Part shown: piece after piece, positions 41,109-49,223 of the stretch
Layout of the letters: the number at the start of each line of letters is the position of its first letter
How positions within the stretch are numbered: the stretch's first letter is position 1
DNA from: Lachnospiraceae bacterium
Lineage (GTDB): Bacteria; Bacillota; Clostridia; Lachnospirales; Lachnospiraceae
Direction: 5' to 3'
Length of the DNA: 64,000 bases
Assembly: GCA_022647575.1 (NCBI GenBank)
Contig: JALCKY010000001.1
Coordinates: 310,001-374,000 of the forward strand
Translations under genes and position numbers: made by a program
Notes under the pieces: model-generated
Told to the model about the DNA's origin: nothing
The model's database searches: none
What the model saw: the letters and a program-made list of their open reading frames with translations, nothing else

Positions 41109-41382
41109 GCTTTTCCTCCTTATTTTCGGTTTTCCGTGCACATGGATAAAGGACGTCCCCCGACGCTTCCGCCTCGATGACGTCCCTGATGATGTTCAGA
41201 CTTTCTTCTGCTTCTGTTTCCTGAATTTTAGCGATGGCGATTCCTGCGTGTACGATGACGAAATCACCGGCCTGTACGCCCGGTACCAAATCCACACGAA
41301 TGGTCCTGGAAGCTCCGAATGCTTCTGCCTCCGCCTCGCTGCCGTGAATTTCCCTGATTTTCAGAGGCACTGCCACACACAT
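41092..41382 (-). CDS. hypC: Hydrogenase maturation chaperone HypC (hydrogenase operon copy)
   Basis: This is the second HypC in the window and the first gene of the hydrogenase operon. The start at 41382 gives MCVAVPLKI with the required C2; H45 is in IVHAGIAIAKI. The protein is 96 residues, with a C-terminal extension of about 25 residues beyond the copy at 22627-22836. A dedicated copy suggests it is the chaperone specific for this large subunit, while the other copy works with HypD in the nitrogenase-like operon (inference). Confidence 0.94.
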   Translation of the reverse strand: MCVAVPLKIREIHGSEAEAEAFGASRTIRVDLVPGVQAGDFVIVHAGIAIAKIQETEAEESLNIIRDVIEAEASGDVLYPCARKTENKEEKHAPGV

Positions 41383-41435
41383 GTCTGTCTCTCCGCCCTT
41401 TTTGCCGGACCGCCCTGAAAGCGGTCTATAGTTAT

Positions 41436-41463
41436 AGTTTATCACGGATAATAGAACATGCAA
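41436..41463 (-). promoter_or_regulatory. Candidate promoter of the membrane-bound hydrogenase operon
   Basis: TTGCAT (41458-41463), 16 bp and TAAACT (41436-41441) are read on the minus strand. The leader then contains the hairpin GACCGC/GCGGTC before the hypC start. The match is moderate. Confidence 0.45.
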
Positions 41464-41495
41464 GTTCCGTTTTTTGTACAATTTTGATATAGAAG

Positions 41496-42194
41496 TCAGT
41501 TTTTCAGCGGTTCCGCGCCGCATACGGTCAGTTCGCCTCCGGTGACCCGGAAACGCACGTCAAAGCCGGCATATTCCATGCCGTAAATCCTCTCCGGATC
41601 GCGGCTGGCATAAGAAGGCCTCGGATCCTCGCGCAGGACTCCCTCGAGGGCGGCCGCCTTCTCCTCCGGCAGCTTCTTTCTCAGTTCCTCCGGGAAATGA
41701 ACCGTCAGCTTCTTCGCATAGCTGATTTTCGCAAACGCGATTTCGGCATCCGGCACGCTGTCGGAATACGGATTGTAGGGCTTGATGTCAAAGACCGGCG
41801 TCCCGTCCATCATATCGATGCCTTCCACCTGAAGGACCGGGCCGAGTTTTTCATCCTGTTCGATCGACAGCAGCCTCAGGCAGGACAGACCGATCGGATT
41901 CGGCCGGAAAGGCGAGCGGCTCGCAAAGACTCCCATGTGGCGGTTCCTGCCCAGTCTCGGAGGCCGTACCGTGGCCGACCACTCCGTCCTGACATTTTCC
42001 GAAAATTCCCAGATGACCCAGATATGCGAATAGCCTTCCAGTCCTTCCAGGGCATCCGGGTTCCGGAACTCCGGTTCAAAGACGATTCTCCCCTTCAGTC
42101 CCTCCACCAGCCGGCTCTGACGCGGCACGCCGAACTTCGTCGGGAAATCCGTGTGCACCCGGGCAATGATCTTCATCTTTTCCTGCTCTGCCAT
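41496..42194 (-). CDS. trmO: tRNA (N6-threonylcarbamoyladenosine-37)-N6-methyltransferase, TrmO/TsaA family
   Basis: TrmO methylates t6A37 in certain tRNAs using S-adenosylmethionine. The 232-residue protein has the beta-barrel N-terminal part with VHTDFPTKFGVPRQS, SHIWVIWEF, GVFASRSPFRPNPIGLS and VEGIDMMDGTPVFDIKPY, all conserved. The ATG at 42194 has GGAGGGG 7 nt upstream; the longer frame to 42392 runs through the tRNA gene and is rejected. It may be transcribed from the strong tRNA promoter, but a terminator lies between. Confidence 0.94.
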   Translation of the reverse strand: MAEQEKMKIIARVHTDFPTKFGVPRQSRLVEGLKGRIVFEPEFRNPDALEGLEGYSHIWVIWEFSENVRTEWSATVRPPRLGRNRHMGVFASRSPFRPNPIGLSCLRLLSIEQDEKLGPVLQVEGIDMMDGTPVFDIKPYNPYSDSVPDAEIAFAKISYAKKLTVHFPEELRKKLPEEKAAALEGVLREDPRPSYASRDPERIYGMEYAGFDVRFRVTGGELTVCGAEPLKN

Positions 42195-42212
42195 CTTTCC
42201 CCTCCGCCGAAC

Positions 42213-42248
42213 TAAAAAAAGACCTGTAAGCTTTCGTTTACAGGTCTT
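42213..42248 (-). terminator. Terminator between tRNA-Leu and trmO
   Basis: AAGACCTGTAA and TTACAGGTCTT pair around a short loop and are followed by five more T on the minus strand, 13 bases after the tRNA. Confidence 0.92.
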
Positions 42249-42261
42249 TCTATGACTCAGA

Positions 42262-42345
42262 TGCGGAAGATGGGACTTGAACCCACACAGCGTTGCCGCC
42301 ACAAGATCCTTAGTCTTGCTCGTCTGCCAATTCCGACACTTCCGC
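42262..42345 (-). tRNA. tRNA-Leu (anticodon AAG)
   Basis: An 84-nt class II tRNA. The acceptor GCGGAAG/CTTCCGC has discriminator A. The anticodon stem CAAGA/TCTTG encloses loop CTAAGGA, so the anticodon is AAG. A long variable arm follows, then T-arm GTGGGTTCAAGTCCCAT. The 3' CCA is not encoded. A34 would need deamination to inosine to read CUC efficiently. Confidence 0.95.
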
Positions 42346-42363
42346 GTTTGGTCAACATGAAAG

Positions 42364-42392
42364 ATTATAAAAGTTTCCGTCTGTTTTGTCAA
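42364..42392 (-). promoter_or_regulatory. Perfect-consensus sigma-A promoter of tRNA-Leu
   Basis: TTGACA (42387-42392), 17 bp and TATAAT (42364-42369) on the minus strand, about 18 bp before the tRNA 5' end. This is the strongest promoter seen in the window. Confidence 0.93.
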
Positions 42393-42446
42393 CCGTATTC
42401 TTTAAGTCCGAAAGACCCGAATTTCATCCCCGGTTTTAAAAGGACC

Positions 42447-42749
42447 TTAATGCCCGAAAACGCCGAACATCCACAGCATGTAGGCAACGGCAGCAAGACA
42501 CCCGAGAACCGCGACGATTGCCGGCAGCGTCCTGCTTTTGAATTCCCTGATCGGGGCCTGAATTTCCTCTTCCGTCATTTCGCTGAAATCCTTCCGCTCT
42601 GCGCGTCCGGATTTCCGGCGTATTCCGGTTCTTCGCTCCGCCTTTTCTTCCGGCTTCACGGAAGCGGACTGTTCCCCGGATGCCGCTGCAAAAGAGTTCC
42701 CTGCTGAGGATGCGGCCGGTTCATTTTCCGGATTGGTATGGTCTGGCAT
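42447..42749 (-). CDS. Small tail-anchored-like membrane protein of unknown function
   Basis: I recognise no family. The 100-residue protein has a polar Ala/Ser/Glu-rich and basic N-terminal region (about 70 residues) and one C-terminal transmembrane helix (LPAIVAVLGCLAAVAYMLWMF), placing the N-terminus in the cytoplasm. It lies 12 bases after rseP and is probably cotranscribed with it. Confidence 0.65.
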   Translation of the reverse strand: MPDHTNPENEPAASSAGNSFAAASGEQSASVKPEEKAERRTGIRRKSGRAERKDFSEMTEEEIQAPIREFKSRTLPAIVAVLGCLAAVAYMLWMFGVFGH

Positions 42750-42761
42750 TTCCGTTCTCCT

Positions 42762-44075
42762 TTAATAGAAATTTGCAATATCGTGATACATGACGTAAAC
42801 CATCAGGAGCATCAGCAGCGCCATGCTGACCAGCTGGATGGCATTTTCCACCTTCCGGTTCATGGGCTTGCCGCGGACTGCCTCGATCAGCAGGAAAAGC
42901 AGGCGTCCGCCGTCGATGGCGGGAATCGGAAGAAGGTTCATGACGCCGAGGTTTGCAGACAAAAGGATGATCAGGTTGAACATGTTCATCCAGGTCATCA
43001 GGGCACCTTCCGACTTGCTCTGCTCATAGGTTGTGCCGACGACATCCACGATGCCGACCGGACCGGAAAGATCATTGACCGAGAACCTTCCCGTAAAGAG
43101 CTGTCCCAGGGAACGGACGGTCGTCTTGATCCAGTAATTGACTTCGATAAAACTGTATTTCAGGACTCCGGGGGCATCCGTGCCGACCCTGCCGAGGTTG
43201 CAGTCGAAGCCGAGGCTTACGCTCTGGCTCATGACCGGCGTCACTTCTTTCTCGTAGGTAAGGCCGTCGCGCACGAAAGTAATGGTGACCGTGTCGCCCG
43301 TCAGCGGATGTTCGCTCAGATAAGTGCTCAGGGAATCCGATGTCGTGATCGCAGTCCCGTTGATCGAAGTGATGACATCTCCGGCCTTTACGCCTGCATC
43401 CGACAGAGGGGATCCTTCCGAAACGGCGGAGACTTCCGCCTGATCGGAACCGGTATTGTAGGTAATGCCCATTCGGTACTGCTCGGTGATTTCCGGAGAA
43501 AAGACAAGGTCGACCGACTGCTCTCCCCGCCTGACCGTCATCGTGATCCGGTCATCCGCCTTCAGCGTATAGAGGGCAATCCAGGTTGAAACGTCACGGC
43601 CGATCTCCACCGTGTCGCCCATGAATTTCGTAATCGTGTCGCCCGTCTCCAGGCCGGCTTCCGCCGCCGGCGAACCGCTCTCGACGGAAATGACTTCCGC
43701 CGGGTCATAGCCGACCACGCTCATGATCACGACAGCAAAAATAAAGGCCAGGATAAAATTGAAGATCGGACCGGCAGCGATGATGGCCGCCCTCTTCCCG
43801 ATGGAAACGCTGTTGAATGAGCCCGGCTCCGGTTCAGCCGGCTCGCCGTCCTCGTCCTCATCGCCCAGCATGCCCTTCATCAGGCAGGAGCCTCCGAAGG
43901 GAAGGATCTTCAGCGAATAGCGCGTACCGTGAAAGACCGTGCTGACAATGCGCGGTCCGAAACCCACGGAAAATTCCTCGACATCCACTCCGTTGATTTT
44001 CGCCAGAAGAAAGTGCCCGAACTCATGAAAAATAATCAGAAGACCAAAGATCAGAACTGCTATAATCCATTTCAT
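42762..44075 (-). CDS. rseP: RIP-type site-2 metalloprotease RseP
   Basis: This is an intramembrane zinc protease that cleaves anti-sigma factors and remnant signal peptides. The 437-residue protein has the zinc motif HEFGH (H17, E18, H21) in the first helix, two PDZ domains between about 120 and 310 (for example VSEGSPLSDAGVKAGDVITSING, read across two motifs) and the C-terminal NLLPIPAIDGGRLLF, which supplies the third ligand. The second PDZ makes it longer than simple family members. It follows cdsA closely, the usual frr-dxr-cdsA-rseP neighbourhood. Confidence 0.95.
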   Translation of the reverse strand: MKWIIAVLIFGLLIIFHEFGHFLLAKINGVDVEEFSVGFGPRIVSTVFHGTRYSLKILPFGGSCLMKGMLGDEDEDGEPAEPEPGSFNSVSIGKRAAIIAAGPIFNFILAFIFAVVIMSVVGYDPAEVISVESGSPAAEAGLETGDTITKFMGDTVEIGRDVSTWIALYTLKADDRITMTVRRGEQSVDLVFSPEITEQYRMGITYNTGSDQAEVSAVSEGSPLSDAGVKAGDVITSINGTAITTSDSLSTYLSEHPLTGDTVTITFVRDGLTYEKEVTPVMSQSVSLGFDCNLGRVGTDAPGVLKYSFIEVNYWIKTTVRSLGQLFTGRFSVNDLSGPVGIVDVVGTTYEQSKSEGALMTWMNMFNLIILLSANLGVMNLLPIPAIDGGRLLFLLIEAVRGKPMNRKVENAIQLVSMALLMLLMVYVMYHDIANFY

Positions 44076-44095
44076 GTAAAAACCCCGTTATTCAA

Positions 44096-44887
44096 TCATC
44101 CCAGTATCAGCAAGGACAGAAAATAAATGACCGGCGCCGTAAAAATGACGCTGTCAAACCGATCCAGTATCCCCCCGTGCCCCGGTATAATCTTTCCGAA
44201 GTCTTTCTCATTTGCATTGCGCTTGACTGCCGATGCCGCCAGGTCTCCGATGATGGAAATGACCGCGCCTGCCGCGCAGATCACCATATACATCAGTACC
44301 GGCTGCTTGAAAATGGCACCGTACACAGCTCCCAGAACTGCTGCCCCGAGAATGCCTCCGATTGCACCCTCGACCGATTTCTTCGGACTGAGCCTCGGTG
44401 ACATCTTATGCCGCCCCATTGTCACGCCTACCAGATACGCACAGGTATCCGCGCCCCATGAAGCAAAAAAGATGAGCCAGACTTCAATCCTGCCTTTGAA
44501 CCTTCCTCTTGTCAGGAAAATGAATCCCAGCATGACGGCAACATAGAAGACGCCGAAGAATGCCGCTGACACTTCCTGTGTATGGTATTCCGGAAACGTA
44601 AAGACATATACGGCCAGAATCAGCGCACAGGATGCCGCCAGTTCCAGAAGGATGTAGCGGTCCAGGCCGAAATACAGGACTATGTAATATCCGACTGCCC
44701 CGATGTAACCGGCAAGCTCAAGCATGTTCAGACCGCGTCCGCTCACGCCCGAAGCGTGATAGAACTCCCTCATCCCGATCAGGGACAGAAGAAGCAGCGT
44801 TGCCGCAAGGATCCATCCGCCAAAGACGATCGTTACGATTGCAATTGCCACCAGAACGATTCCGCTGACAGTTCTCTTCAGAAACAT
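44096..44887 (-). CDS. cdsA: Phosphatidate cytidylyltransferase
   Basis: CdsA makes CDP-diacylglycerol from phosphatidate and CTP for phospholipid synthesis. The 263-residue integral membrane protein has about seven to eight helices. The C-terminal signature KIIPGHGGILDRFDSVIF includes the catalytic acidic residues, and SPKKSVEGAIGG precedes it. It has its own promoter, because dxr upstream ends in a terminator. Confidence 0.95.
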   Translation of the reverse strand: MFLKRTVSGIVLVAIAIVTIVFGGWILAATLLLLSLIGMREFYHASGVSGRGLNMLELAGYIGAVGYYIVLYFGLDRYILLELAASCALILAVYVFTFPEYHTQEVSAAFFGVFYVAVMLGFIFLTRGRFKGRIEVWLIFFASWGADTCAYLVGVTMGRHKMSPRLSPKKSVEGAIGGILGAAVLGAVYGAIFKQPVLMYMVICAAGAVISIIGDLAASAVKRNANEKDFGKIIPGHGGILDRFDSVIFTAPVIYFLSLLILG

Positions 44888-44916
44888 AGCTTCCCCCTTC
44901 GGTCACATCTTCCGTG

Positions 44917-44944
44917 ATTATATCATATTATCCTGCTTTTTCAA
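44917..44944 (-). promoter_or_regulatory. Sigma-A promoter of cdsA-rseP
   Basis: TTGAAA (44939-44944), 16 bp and extended TGaTATAAT (hexamer 44917-44922) are read on the minus strand. Confidence 0.78.
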
Positions 44945-44956
44945 ACAGGGAAGGGA

Positions 44957-44986
44957 AAGAAAAACGGATCCCGTCAGACGGGATCC
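44957..44986 (-). terminator. Terminator of the pyrH-frr-dxr operon
   Basis: GGATCCCGT and ACGGGATCC pair and are followed by GTTTTTCTTT on the minus strand. The dxr stop codon lies in the hairpin loop region. Confidence 0.83.
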
Positions 44987-46134
44987 AGATGGTATTTTTC
45001 ATTCAGATGCGCATTGATTTCATTTTCCGTGTCAAAAATCTCATTGACGTTCGGGGCGGCAATGAGCTTATGATGCTGCATTGCATCCTCGATGATCTGA
45101 TAGATTTCCGTGAACCGGATGACTCCCGACCGGAAGCGGTCGTTGGCCCACTCATTGGCGGCATTGAAGGCCGTCGGCATGGAGCCTCCCTGCCGGATGG
45201 CCTCAAAGGCCAGAGGCAGTCCGCGGAACGTATCGTTGTCGGGTTTTCCGAAATGAAGCATCCCCAGGCCTGCAAAATCCAGGCGTTCCGCCGGTGACGG
45301 AATCCGCTCCGGATAAGTCATCGCATACTGGATCGGAATCCTCATATCCGGCACGGCCATCTGCGCGATGATGGAGCCGTCCTCGAATTCCACTGCGGAA
45401 TGAATGGCGCTCTCCCGCTGGATCACGACTTCAATCTGATCGACGCTGACTCCGAAGAGCCAGATTGCCTCGATCACTTCAAGCCCCTTGTTGACCATCG
45501 ATGCCGAGTCGACTGTTATCTTCGGGCCCATCCGCCAGTTGGGATGCGCCAGTGTTTCCCTGACCGTTACTTTTTCCAGGTCTGCCGTCGTCTTCCCGTA
45601 GAACGGTCCGCCGCTGGCTGTCAGGAGGATCTTCCGGATCGGCGAACCCGCCCTGCCCTGAAGTGCCTGGAAAATCGCGGAATGCTCCGAATCCGTCGGC
45701 AGGATCCGCACGCCTTTTTCTTTCGCCATCGGCATGATGATATGCCCGGCCGTTACGCAGGTCTCCTTGTTCGCCAGGGCAATGTCCTTCCCTGCCTGAA
45801 TGGCTGCGACCGTAGACGGAATGCCGATCATGCCCACGATTCCGTTCACGACGAAATCCGACTGCGGCATAGCCGCCATCTGCACCAGGCCGGACATGCC
45901 GGAAAACACTTTGACGTCCGTATCGGCAAGCCTGACCTTCAGGTCTTCCGCCTGCTTTTTCTCATAGACGACCGCGCAGTAGGGATGGAATTCCCTCGCC
46001 TGCTTTTCCAGGAGGTCTATGCTTGTTTTACAGGCGATTCCCGTCAGACGGAAAAGATCCGGATGCATCCGTATGACATCGAGCGTCTGGGTTCCGATCG
46101 AACCGGTGGAACCGAATACCGAAATATTTTTCAA
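44974..46134 (-). CDS. dxr: 1-deoxy-D-xylulose 5-phosphate reductoisomerase
   Basis: Dxr (IspC) makes 2-C-methyl-D-erythritol 4-phosphate, the committed step of the non-mevalonate isoprenoid pathway. The 386-residue protein has the NADPH motif GSTGSIGTQTLDV at the N-terminus, IALANKETCV, LPTDSEHSAIFQ (catalytic loop acids), LTASGGPF and HPNWRMGPKITVDSASM. It overlaps frr by 4 bp and ends inside its own terminator. Confidence 0.97.
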   Translation of the reverse strand: MKNISVFGSTGSIGTQTLDVIRMHPDLFRLTGIACKTSIDLLEKQAREFHPYCAVVYEKKQAEDLKVRLADTDVKVFSGMSGLVQMAAMPQSDFVVNGIVGMIGIPSTVAAIQAGKDIALANKETCVTAGHIIMPMAKEKGVRILPTDSEHSAIFQALQGRAGSPIRKILLTASGGPFYGKTTADLEKVTVRETLAHPNWRMGPKITVDSASMVNKGLEVIEAIWLFGVSVDQIEVVIQRESAIHSAVEFEDGSIIAQMAVPDMRIPIQYAMTYPERIPSPAERLDFAGLGMLHFGKPDNDTFRGLPLAFEAIRQGGSMPTAFNAANEWANDRFRSGVIRFTEIYQIIEDAMQHHKLIAAPNVNEIFDTENEINAHLNEKYHLDPV

Positions 46135-46685
46135 ACTTTCATGATCTCCTTCGATTTCGCTTCAATGGCTTCATCGGCCCGTTCCGTATACTCTTCCGTA
46201 ATCTTCTGAAGTTCATCCTCGATGTCGGCAATCTCGTCTTCTGAAACACCGTCCTGCTTCTTCATTTTCTTGCAGGCTTCCAGGCCGTCACGGCGGATGT
46301 TGCGGATGGCAATCTTGGCATCCTCGCCTTTTTTGCGTACTTCCTTGACCAGATCCTTGCGGCGTTCCTCCGTCAGTTCCGGGAATACCAGCCGGACAAG
46401 ATGTCCGTCGTCCGACGGATTGATGCCGATATCCGATTTCTGGATTGCCTTTACGATTTCCTTCGTTATCTTCGGATCCCACGGAGAAATCTGGATCATC
46501 CGGGCTTCGGGAACGCTGACATTGGCCACCTGCTGGATCGGTGTCGGCGATCCGTAGTAATCAACCGTAATCTTGTCCAGTACATGCGGATTGGCGCGGC
46601 CTGCACGAATTCCCTGGAATTCAGCATTCAGATTCAGCAGCGATTTTTCCATTTTTTCTTCATAGATTTTCGTTTTTTCGCTCAT
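46131..46685 (-). CDS. frr: Ribosome recycling factor
   Basis: RRF splits post-termination ribosomes together with EF-G. The 184-residue length is exact for the family. It begins with a helical domain (KTKIYEEKMEKSLLNLNAEF) and has RAGRANPHVLDKITVDYYG and PELTEERRKDLVKEVRKKGEDAK, both hallmark segments. It lies between pyrH and dxr, a common arrangement. Confidence 0.98.
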   Translation of the reverse strand: MSEKTKIYEEKMEKSLLNLNAEFQGIRAGRANPHVLDKITVDYYGSPTPIQQVANVSVPEARMIQISPWDPKITKEIVKAIQKSDIGINPSDDGHLVRLVFPELTEERRKDLVKEVRKKGEDAKIAIRNIRRDGLEACKKMKKQDGVSEDEIADIEDELQKITEEYTERADEAIEAKSKEIMKV

Positions 46686-46700
46686 GGTGATTTGCCTCCT

Positions 46701-47396
46701 TTATACGGTCACTGAGGTCCCGTTAATACTTCCGTGTGCTGCATCGACGATGCTGTTCTCCCCGTTCAGGAGAAAGACCAGCATCGGCATTTTGTTTTCC
46801 TTTGCAAGTACGGCTGCCGCGCCGTCAACAACTCCCAGGCCCTTTTCCACGACTTCCTCAATGGAAATGCGGTCATACTTTTTCGCTTCCGGATGCGTCT
46901 TCGGATCGCAGTCGTAAACGCCGTCCACCGACTTTGCCAGCAGAATCTGTTCTGCGTCGATTTCAATTGCCCTGAGCACCGTTGCCGTGTCTGTCGAGAA
47001 ATAGGGATGTCCCGTGCCTCCGGCAAAGAAAACGACCGCGCCTTTCTCAAACAGTTCATTGGCAAGGTCTTTTGAATACAGCTTCGTGATGCCCCCGATT
47101 TCAAAAGGCGTCAGGATATCCGTTTTCAATCCCTGCGACCGGAATATTTCCGAGACGTAAATGCAGTTCATGACAGTTGCCAGCATGCCGATCTGGTCCG
47201 CCTTGGTCCGTTCGATCGTTTCCGAACTTCTGCCTCTCCAGAAATTTCCTCCGCCGATGACAATGCCGATCTGCATTCCTTCCCCGCACAGAACCTTTGC
47301 CTGCTTTGCCACGGCTGTCACGGTTGCCTCATCAAATCCCGTCCTGCGATCGCCCGCCAGGGCTTCTCCGCTCAGTTTCAGCAAAACCCTTTTCAT
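46701..47396 (-). CDS. pyrH: UMP kinase
   Basis: PyrH phosphorylates UMP to UDP and is a hexameric amino-acid-kinase-fold enzyme. The 231-residue protein has LKLSGEALAG at the N-terminus, VIGGGNFWRGR, GGTGHPYFSTDTATVLRAI and AKSVDGVYDCDPKTHP. The ATG at 47396 has GGAGG 9 nt upstream. It opens the pyrH-frr-dxr unit just after the nrdR terminator. Confidence 0.97.
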   Translation of the reverse strand: MKRVLLKLSGEALAGDRRTGFDEATVTAVAKQAKVLCGEGMQIGIVIGGGNFWRGRSSETIERTKADQIGMLATVMNCIYVSEIFRSQGLKTDILTPFEIGGITKLYSKDLANELFEKGAVVFFAGGTGHPYFSTDTATVLRAIEIDAEQILLAKSVDGVYDCDPKTHPEAKKYDRISIEEVVEKGLGVVDGAAAVLAKENKMPMLVFLLNGENSIVDAAHGSINGTSVTV

Positions 47397-47419
47397 GAAT
47401 CATTTCCTCCGATTCTCGT

Positions 47420-47467
47420 AAAAAAAAGAGCACACATTGCTGCCGTTCTAGCACAAGTATGCTCTTT
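47420..47467 (-). terminator. Terminator of ftsZ-nrdR
   Basis: AAAGAGCA and TGCTCTTT at the ends of an imperfect hairpin are followed by seven T on the minus strand, upstream of pyrH. Confidence 0.8.
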
Positions 47468-47498
47468 GCTTCTGTTTGCTGTTATTATCTTCCGTCCT

Positions 47499-47948
47499 TT
47501 ATTTCAAAAATTTCTTCAGTTCGTCCATGAAGGTACTGACATCCTTGAATTCACGGTAAACGCTCGCAAAGCGGACGTATGCAACCGGATCCAGGTTCTT
47601 CAGTTTTGACATCACGATTTCGCCGATTTCGGAACTCGGTATCTCCCGCTCGCCCTTGTTGTAAACCTCGGTCTCCACGGAGTCCACCAGTTCCTGCACC
47701 TGCTGTGCAGAAATCGGACGCTTGTGGCAGGCCCTCAGTACGCCGGCTTCAATCTTGCTCCGGTTGAACTGCTCCCGGTTCTGATCCTTCTTGATGACAA
47801 TCAGCGGGATCGTCTCAACCTTTTCGTAAGAGGTAAAACGCTTTCCGCATGTATCGCACATGCGTCTTCTGCGGATTGCCGTATTCTCATCGACAGGACG
47901 GGAGTCCACGACGCGGGTATTCTCATTACCACAGTAAGGACATTTCAT
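47499..47948 (-). CDS. nrdR: Transcriptional repressor NrdR
   Basis: NrdR represses ribonucleotide reductase genes in response to ATP/dATP. The 149-residue protein has the zinc ribbon MKCPYCGNENTRVVDSRP with the second pair in RRRMCDTCGKRFTSYE, then the ATP-cone domain from VIKKDQNREQFNRSKI. It lies 3 bases after ftsZ and is cotranscribed with it. No ribonucleotide reductase gene is in the window. Confidence 0.97.
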   Translation of the reverse strand: MKCPYCGNENTRVVDSRPVDENTAIRRRRMCDTCGKRFTSYEKVETIPLIVIKKDQNREQFNRSKIEAGVLRACHKRPISAQQVQELVDSVETEVYNKGEREIPSSEIGEIVMSKLKNLDPVAYVRFASVYREFKDVSTFMDELKKFLK

Positions 47949-47951
47949 GTC

Positions 47952-49097
47952 TTATTTCCTGTTCTTAAGAAAGTCCGGAATCTGGATATCCTTTTTCCTG
48001 ACCGTGCTGCTGACCTGCGGCTGCTGCAGATTCATCGGAGCCTGCTGCGCTACCGGGGACGGCTGCTGAAGAAACGTCGGTTTTGAAAGTTCCGGTATGG
48101 AAGAAGCAAAAAGGCTTCCCTGCTGCTTCTTCGGCTTTTCATTGGCGGTATCCTGCAGGCCGGTCGCAATGACCGTGATCTGGCAGGAATCCACATCCGC
48201 ATCGTCATACATCGCACCGAAGATGATGTTGGCTTCGTCGCCGGTCAGTTCCTGTACATAGGTAGCTGCATCATTGGCATCCATGAGGGAAATATCCCCG
48301 TGGATATTGATGATGACATTCTTCGCTCCCTTGATGGTCGTTTCCAGCAGCGGACTTTCGACAGCCTGCTGAACAGCTTCCAGAGCCTTGTCGTCTCCCT
48401 TTGCCTGGCCGATGCCGATGTGGGCGACGCCGCCGTTCGTCATGACGGTCTGGACATCCGCGAAGTCGAGATTGATCAGTGCCGGCAGATTGATCAGGTC
48501 GGTAATGCCCTGCACTGCCTGCTGAAGGACTTCATCTGCTTTTTTCAGAGCTTCCGGCATCGTCGTCCGGCGGTCAACGATTTCGAGCAGCTTGTCGTTC
48601 GGAATCACGATCAGCGTATCGACGTTCTGCTTCAGCTTTTCGATTCCCTGAAGCGCATTGTTCATGCGCGTTTTCGCTTCAAAACGGAAGGGCTTTGTCA
48701 CCACGCCGACGGTAAGGCATCCGAGTTCCTTGGCAATTCCCGCAACGATCGGGGCGCCGCCTGTACCGGTTCCGCCTCCCATGCCGCAGGTGACGAAGAC
48801 CATGTCGGCCCCGTTCAGGACCTGCTTGATCTCTTCCGAACTCTCTGTTGCCGCCTGTTCCCCGACTTCCGGCTTGGCACCGGCGCCGAGACCCTTTGTC
48901 ACTTTTTCACCGATCTGCACGATCGTAGGAGCCTTGCAAAGAGACAGTGCCTGCTTGTCGGTATTCACCCCGACAAACTCGACGCCGCCGATTGATTCGT
49001 CAACCATGCGGTTTACTGCATTATTTCCTGCACCGCCTACTCCGACTACGATAATCCTCGCAGCCGACTCAGCCTCATTGGAAGTAATTTCTAACAA
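47952..49097 (-). CDS. ftsZ: Cell division GTPase FtsZ (TTG start)
   Basis: FtsZ is the tubulin-like GTPase that forms the division ring. The 381-residue protein has [13 protein letters not shown], the GTP signature [10 protein letters not shown] and the T7 loop [12 protein letters not shown] short linker rich in Gln/Pro precedes the conserved C-terminal peptide [12 protein letters not shown], the binding site of membrane tethers. The start is TTG (49095-49097), preceded by AAGGAGG, and gives the usual MLEI N-terminus. It has its own promoter; ftsA is absent here and nrdR follows. Confidence 0.97.
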   Translation of the reverse strand: MLEITSNEAESAARIIVVGVGGAGNNAVNRMVDESIGGVEFVGVNTDKQALSLCKAPTIVQIGEKVTKGLGAGAKPEVGEQAATESSEEIKQVLNGADMVFVTCGMGGGTGTGGAPIVAGIAKELGCLTVGVVTKPFRFEAKTRMNNALQGIEKLKQNVDTLIVIPNDKLLEIVDRRTTMPEALKKADEVLQQAVQGITDLINLPALINLDFADVQTVMTNGGVAHIGIGQAKGDDKALEAVQQAVESPLLETTIKGAKNVIINIHGDISLMDANDAATYVQELTGDEANIIFGAMYDDADVDSCQITVIATGLQDTANEKPKKQQGSLFASSIPELSKPTFLQQPSPVAQQAPMNLQQPQVSSTVRKKDIQIPDFLKNRK

Positions 49098-49178
49098 AGT
49101 ATTTCCTCCTTCTTACCGTGCAATCACATGCGTGATAGTTTTTTCTCTATATAGTCGTCCCTATACGGACATAAATAC

Positions 49179-49207
49179 ATCATATAGACTTTACCTTGAT
49201 TTATCAA
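49179..49207 (-). promoter_or_regulatory. Sigma-A promoter of ftsZ-nrdR
   Basis: TTGATA (49202-49207), 17 bp and TATGAT (49179-49184) are read on the minus strand. The -35 lies within the perfect palindrome CTTGATAAATCAAG. The leader is about 75 nt. Confidence 0.78.
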
Positions 49208-49223
49208 GTTTTTTTTCATTTTT

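Noticed and set aside
32742-41382. Respiratory complex I or Mbx-type oxidoreductase
   Set aside because: The large subunit keeps both CxxC pairs for nickel (C63/C66 and C354/C357), and hypA and hypC are in the operon, so a [NiFe] hydrogenase is the better reading.
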